Shown: piece by piece, positions 61,502 through 64,000 of the stretch | Numbering within the stretch: the stretch's first letter is position 1 | Layout of the letters: each line of letters begins with the position of its first letter | Assembly: GCF_001953885.1 (NCBI RefSeq) | Contig: NZ_MQUS01000019.1 | Coordinates: forward strand, 70,774 to 134,773 | Direction of reading: 5' to 3' | DNA length: 64,000 nt | Source: Streptomyces sp. IMTB 2501 | GTDB taxonomy: Bacteria > Actinomycetota > Actinomycetes > Streptomycetales > Streptomycetaceae | Notes under the pieces: generated by a model | The model's input: the letters and a program-made list of their open reading frames with translations, nothing else | Databases searched by the model: none | Told to the model about the DNA's origin: nothing | Made by a program: the position numbers and the translations under genes

Positions 61502-62482
61502 TTACTTCTCCTCGTTGGTGCGGGCGTGGGTGACGGCGGGCTCGTTTCCGCCGAGCAGCAGGTACATGACGGCCATCCGGATGGAGACTCCGTTTGCGAC
61601 CTGCTCGACGACGGTGCAGCGGTCGGAGTCGGCGACCTCGGCGGTGATCTCCATGCCGCGGACCATCGGGCCGGGGTGCATCACGATGGCGTGCTCGGGC
61701 ATCTTCGCCATGCGGTCGCCGTCGAGGCCGTAGCGCCGCGAGTACTCGCGCTCGGTCGGGAAGAACGCGGCGTTCATACGCTCGCGCTGGACCCGGAGCA
61801 TCATCACCGCGTCGGCCTTCGGCAGGGCGCTGTCGAGGTCGTACGACACCTCGCACGGCCAGGTCTCGACGCCGACCGGCACCAGGGTGGGCGGGGCGAC
61901 CAGGGTGACCTCGGCGCCGAGGGTGTGCAGCAGGTCGACGTTGGAGCGGGCGACCCGGCTGTGCAGGACGTCGCCGACGATGGTGATGCGCCTGCCGGAC
62001 AGGTCCTTGCCGAGGCCGCTGTCCCGGCCGATCAGCCGGCGGCGCATGGTGAAGGCGTCCAGCAGGGCCTGGGTGGGGTGCTGGTGGGTGCCGTCGCCGG
62101 CGTTGATGACGGCCGCGTCGATCCAGCCGGAGTTGGCGAGTCGGTACGGGGCTCCGGAGGCGCCGTGCCGGATGACCACGGCGTCGACGCCCATGGCCTC
62201 CAGGGTCTGGGCGGTGTCCTTCAGGGACTCGCCCTTGGAGACGCTCGACCCCTTGGCGGAGAAGTTGATGACGTCGGCGGACAGGCGCTTCTCGGCGGCC
62301 TCGAAGGAGATACGCGTGCGCGTGGAGTCCTCGAAGAAGAGGTTGACGATCGTGCGGCCGCGCAGGGTCGGCAGTTTCTTGATCGGCCGGTCGGCGACCC
62401 GGGCCATCTCCTCGGCGGTGTCGAGGATCAGGACGGCGTCGTCGCGGGTGAGGTCGGCGGCCGAGATGAGATGACGCTGCAT
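61502..62482 (-). CDS. pyrB: Aspartate carbamoyltransferase, catalytic chain
   Basis: Second step of UMP synthesis, joining carbamoyl phosphate and aspartate. The 326-residue protein has the carbamoyl-phosphate site VNLFFEDSTRTRISFEAAEK and the substrate loop FSAKGSSVSKGESLKDTAQT. GTHQHPTQALLDAFTMRRRL and MLRVQRERMNAAFFPTEREY also match, and DPGPM-like HPGPMVRGMEI lies near the end. There is no pyrI regulatory gene. pyrR is 101 bases upstream. Confidence 0.97.
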   Translation of the reverse strand: MQRHLISAADLTRDDAVLILDTAEEMARVADRPIKKLPTLRGRTIVNLFFEDSTRTRISFEAAEKRLSADVINFSAKGSSVSKGESLKDTAQTLEAMGVDAVVIRHGASGAPYRLANSGWIDAAVINAGDGTHQHPTQALLDAFTMRRRLIGRDSGLGKDLSGRRITIVGDVLHSRVARSNVDLLHTLGAEVTLVAPPTLVPVGVETWPCEVSYDLDSALPKADAVMMLRVQRERMNAAFFPTEREYSRRYGLDGDRMAKMPEHAIVMHPGPMVRGMEITAEVADSDRCTVVEQVANGVSIRMAVMYLLLGGNEPAVTHARTNEEK

Positions 62483-62583
62483 CTGTCAGGCTCCGTAAGG
62501 CAGTTCAAGCAGTTCGATCGGGAGATTCTGGGCAAACAGGCGCGTGTGCGGGTACGCCGAAGCGGCCTTGCGCGCCTGGCTTG

Positions 62584-63165
62584 CTACTGGTCGGTCTGCT
62601 TCACACCGAGCAGCACGGTGTCGCGACCGTCCTCCTCGGCGAGCTGGACCTTGACCGTCTCCCGCAGCGACGTGGGGAGGTTCTTGCCGACGTAGTCGGC
62701 GCGGATCGGCAGTTCGCGGTGGCCCCGGTCGACCAGGACCGCCAGCTGGACCGCGCGGGGACGCCCGATGTCGTTCAGGGCGTCGAGGGCGGCGCGGATG
62801 GTGCGGCCGGAGAAGAGCACGTCGTCGACGAGGACGACCAGCTTGCCGTCGATGCCGTCACCGGGGATCTCGGTGCGGGCCAGCGCACGCGGCGGGTGCA
62901 TGCGCAGGTCGTCGCGGTACATGGTGATGTCGAGCGAGCCGACCGGCACCGTGCGGTCGGTGATCTGCGCCAGCTTGACGGCGAGCCGCTGGGCGAGGAA
63001 GACACCCCGGGTGGGGATGCCGAGGAGCACCACGTCGTCGGCGCCCTTGGCGCGCTCGACGATCTCGTGGGCGATACGCGTCAGCACCCGCGCGATGTCG
63101 GGGCCTTCGAGAACGGGCCGCGCATCGGACGCGTGCGCGGTGGCGGGCGAGTCGTACTTGTCCAT
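62584..63165 (-). CDS. pyrR: Pyrimidine operon regulator / uracil phosphoribosyltransferase
   Basis: A 193-residue PRTase-fold protein that binds pyr mRNA when UMP or UTP is high and lowers operon expression; the fold can also make UMP from uracil and PRPP. The PRPP loop is LVVLVDDVLFSGRTIRAALD; other signatures are LLGIPTRGVFLAQRLAVKL and GSLDITMYRDDLRMHPP. It is the first gene of the pyr operon. The RNA motif at 63176-63198 overlaps its own Shine-Dalgarno, which suggests translational repression as proposed for actinobacterial PyrR. Confidence 0.96.
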   Translation of the reverse strand: MDKYDSPATAHASDARPVLEGPDIARVLTRIAHEIVERAKGADDVVLLGIPTRGVFLAQRLAVKLAQITDRTVPVGSLDITMYRDDLRMHPPRALARTEIPGDGIDGKLVVLVDDVLFSGRTIRAALDALNDIGRPRAVQLAVLVDRGHRELPIRADYVGKNLPTSLRETVKVQLAEEDGRDTVLLGVKQTDQ

Positions 63166-63175
63166 ACGAAACGGA

Positions 63176-63198
63176 CCTCCTTCTCCGCCTCACGGGAC
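63176..63198 (-). promoter_or_regulatory. PyrR-binding loop overlapping the pyrR ribosome-binding site
   Basis: On the minus strand the segment reads GTCCCGTGAGGCGGAG, then AAGGAGG. This closely matches the PyrR-binding sequence of Bacillus (GUCC-G-GAGGC-GAGAAGGA) and can form a CCGTC/GGCGG hairpin. The AAGGAGG is the pyrR Shine-Dalgarno. Confidence 0.8.
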
Positions 63199-63342
63199 GG
63201 ACCTTAAAGGACGTCGGATTTGCGCCATCCACCCTAGCAGGCCACGGGGAGGCACCGATCACCCCCTCCTTCACCCCGTTGGCCTAACCGGCTGCCACTA
63301 CCACGGAAGAGTCGGTGTGGACCATTCGGCTTGACGCACCAG

Positions 63343-63373
63343 AGTCACGCTGCGTAACCTCACAGTGAGTTAC
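63343..63373. promoter_or_regulatory. BldD boxes in the bldD promoter
   Basis: AGTCAC, five bases, GTAAC (63343-63358) matches the BldD consensus GTNAC-N5-GTNAC exactly. A second, imperfect copy on the other strand lies at 63359-63373 (GTAACTCACTGTGAG). They lie 57-87 bases before the bldD start and fit its known autoregulation. Confidence 0.85.
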
Positions 63374-63429
63374 CAGCCGCGCGGCGGGAACACCCTCCGG
63401 CCGCGTCGACACAGTGTCCGGGGAGCTAT

Positions 63430-63933
63430 ATGTCCAGCGAATACGCCAAACAGCTCGGGGCCAAGCTCCGGGCCATCCGCACCCAGCAGGGCCTTTCCCT
63501 CCACGGTGTCGAGGAGAAGTCCCAGGGTCGCTGGAAGGCCGTCGTGGTGGGTTCGTACGAGCGTGGCGACCGTGCCGTGACCGTACAGCGGCTCGCAGAG
63601 CTGGCCGATTTCTATGGCGTCCCCGTGCAGGAGCTGCTGCCGGGCACCACGCCGGGCGGCGCCGCCGAGCCGCCGCCGAAGCTGGTCCTGGACCTGGAGC
63701 GGCTGGCCACCGTGCCGGCCGAGAAGGCGGGCCCCCTGCAGCGCTACGCGGCGACGATCCAGTCCCAGCGCGGTGACTACAACGGCAAGGTGCTCTCCAT
63801 CCGCCAGGACGACCTGCGCACACTGGCCGTCATCTACGACCAGTCCCCCTCGGTCCTCACCGAGCAGCTGATCAGCTGGGGCGTCCTCGACGCGGACGCG
63901 CGCCGCGCGGTGGCCACCCACGAAGACGCCTGA
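63430..63933 (+). CDS. bldD: Developmental master repressor BldD
   Basis: A 167-residue regulator that represses sporulation genes during vegetative growth when tetramerised by cyclic-di-GMP. The N-terminal XRE-type HTH (KQLGAKLRAIRTQQGLSLHG, GRWKAVVVGSYERGDRAVTV, RLAELADFYGVPVQELLPG) spans residues 6-75. The C-terminal domain carries the cyclic-di-GMP signature stretch RYAATIQSQRGDYNGKVLSI with the RxD-type residues (QRGDYN, and RQDD following). It is divergent from pyrR. A BldD box upstream supports autorepression, and a perfect terminator follows. Confidence 0.98.
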   Translation: MSSEYAKQLGAKLRAIRTQQGLSLHGVEEKSQGRWKAVVVGSYERGDRAVTVQRLAELADFYGVPVQELLPGTTPGGAAEPPPKLVLDLERLATVPAEKAGPLQRYAATIQSQRGDYNGKVLSIRQDDLRTLAVIYDQSPSVLTEQLISWGVLDADARRAVATHEDA

Positions 63934-63965
63934 GCCGCCCGACAGCCCAGCAGAAACGTGCCGCC

Positions 63966-64000
63966 GGGGTGGCTGGAACCAGTACGGTTCCAGCCACCCC
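63966..64000 (+). terminator. Terminator of bldD
   Basis: GGGGTGGCTGGAACC and GGTTCCAGCCACCCC form a perfect 15-bp stem with an AGTAC loop, 32 bases after the bldD stop. The second arm ends at the window edge. Confidence 0.85.

Overview
The window is GC-rich actinobacterial chromosome, almost certainly from a Streptomyces. The evidence is third-position GC bias, frequent GTG starts, bldD with a BldD box, sIHF, a conservon, a GuaB1-type protein and the Streptomyces order bldD-pyrR-pyrB-pyrC-carA-carB-pyrD-pyrF-sihF-gmk-rpoZ-coaBC-metK-priA-fmt-rsmB-rpe. I see no rRNA, tRNA, CRISPR array, prophage or insertion sequence. This is mostly core chromosome with a few accessory inserts.

Layout. 1-7150: an amino-acid permease cut by the window edge, a hypothetical protein, a small P-loop kinase, a possible small RNA, a TPR-AAA ATPase of the EccA/CbxX type, and a pair of overlapping CNNM/CBS membrane proteins. 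7270-12420: a riboflavin-histidine gene string (ribE, ribM, ribBA, ribH, hisE, hisG, PH-like membrane protein) behind an FMN riboswitch and ended by a hairpin. 12550-12650: a chitinase-style promoter with two DasR-like boxes but no chitinase gene. 12790-26000: an NmrA-like protein, a ROK repressor divergent from an MFS transporter with a palindromic operator between them, a thioesterase, an alginate lyase family protein, a uracil/xanthine permease, a GH6 glycosidase, a DUF5995 protein, a lysine 2-monooxygenase/aminovaleramidase pair (davBA-like) and two exported proteins. 26100-29380: a conservon (cvnA, cvnB, cvnC) with no cvnD beside it.

29500-35870: an ABC importer operon whose last gene fuses a HAD phosphatase to an endonuclease/exonuclease/phosphatase domain. 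It is divergent from a GntR regulator, with an 18-bp palindrome between them. 36060-38030: an Lrp/AsnC regulator downstream of a cationic amino-acid permease. Its promoter region shares an exact 10-mer with the davBA promoter region, so these genes may form one lysine-catabolic regulon. 38390-42830: GuaB1, a barstar-type inhibitor with its lipoprotein RNase, a SorC-type regulator and rpe.

42980-64000: translation, DNA and nucleotide housekeeping (rsmB, fmt, priA, metK, coaBC, rpoZ, gmk, sIHF), then the complete de novo UMP pathway on the minus strand, led by pyrR with a PyrR-binding loop at its start. carAB makes carbamoyl phosphate, and pyrB, pyrC, pyrD and pyrF carry it to UMP. A strong hairpin between carB and pyrD may divide the operon. 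The developmental repressor bldD runs divergently from pyrR and ends in a perfect terminator at the window edge.

Four copies of a Streptomyces intergenic repeat are visible (4640-4715, 35900-36040, 42890-42960 and 27030-27090). The last lies inside the coding sequence for the CvnA tail.
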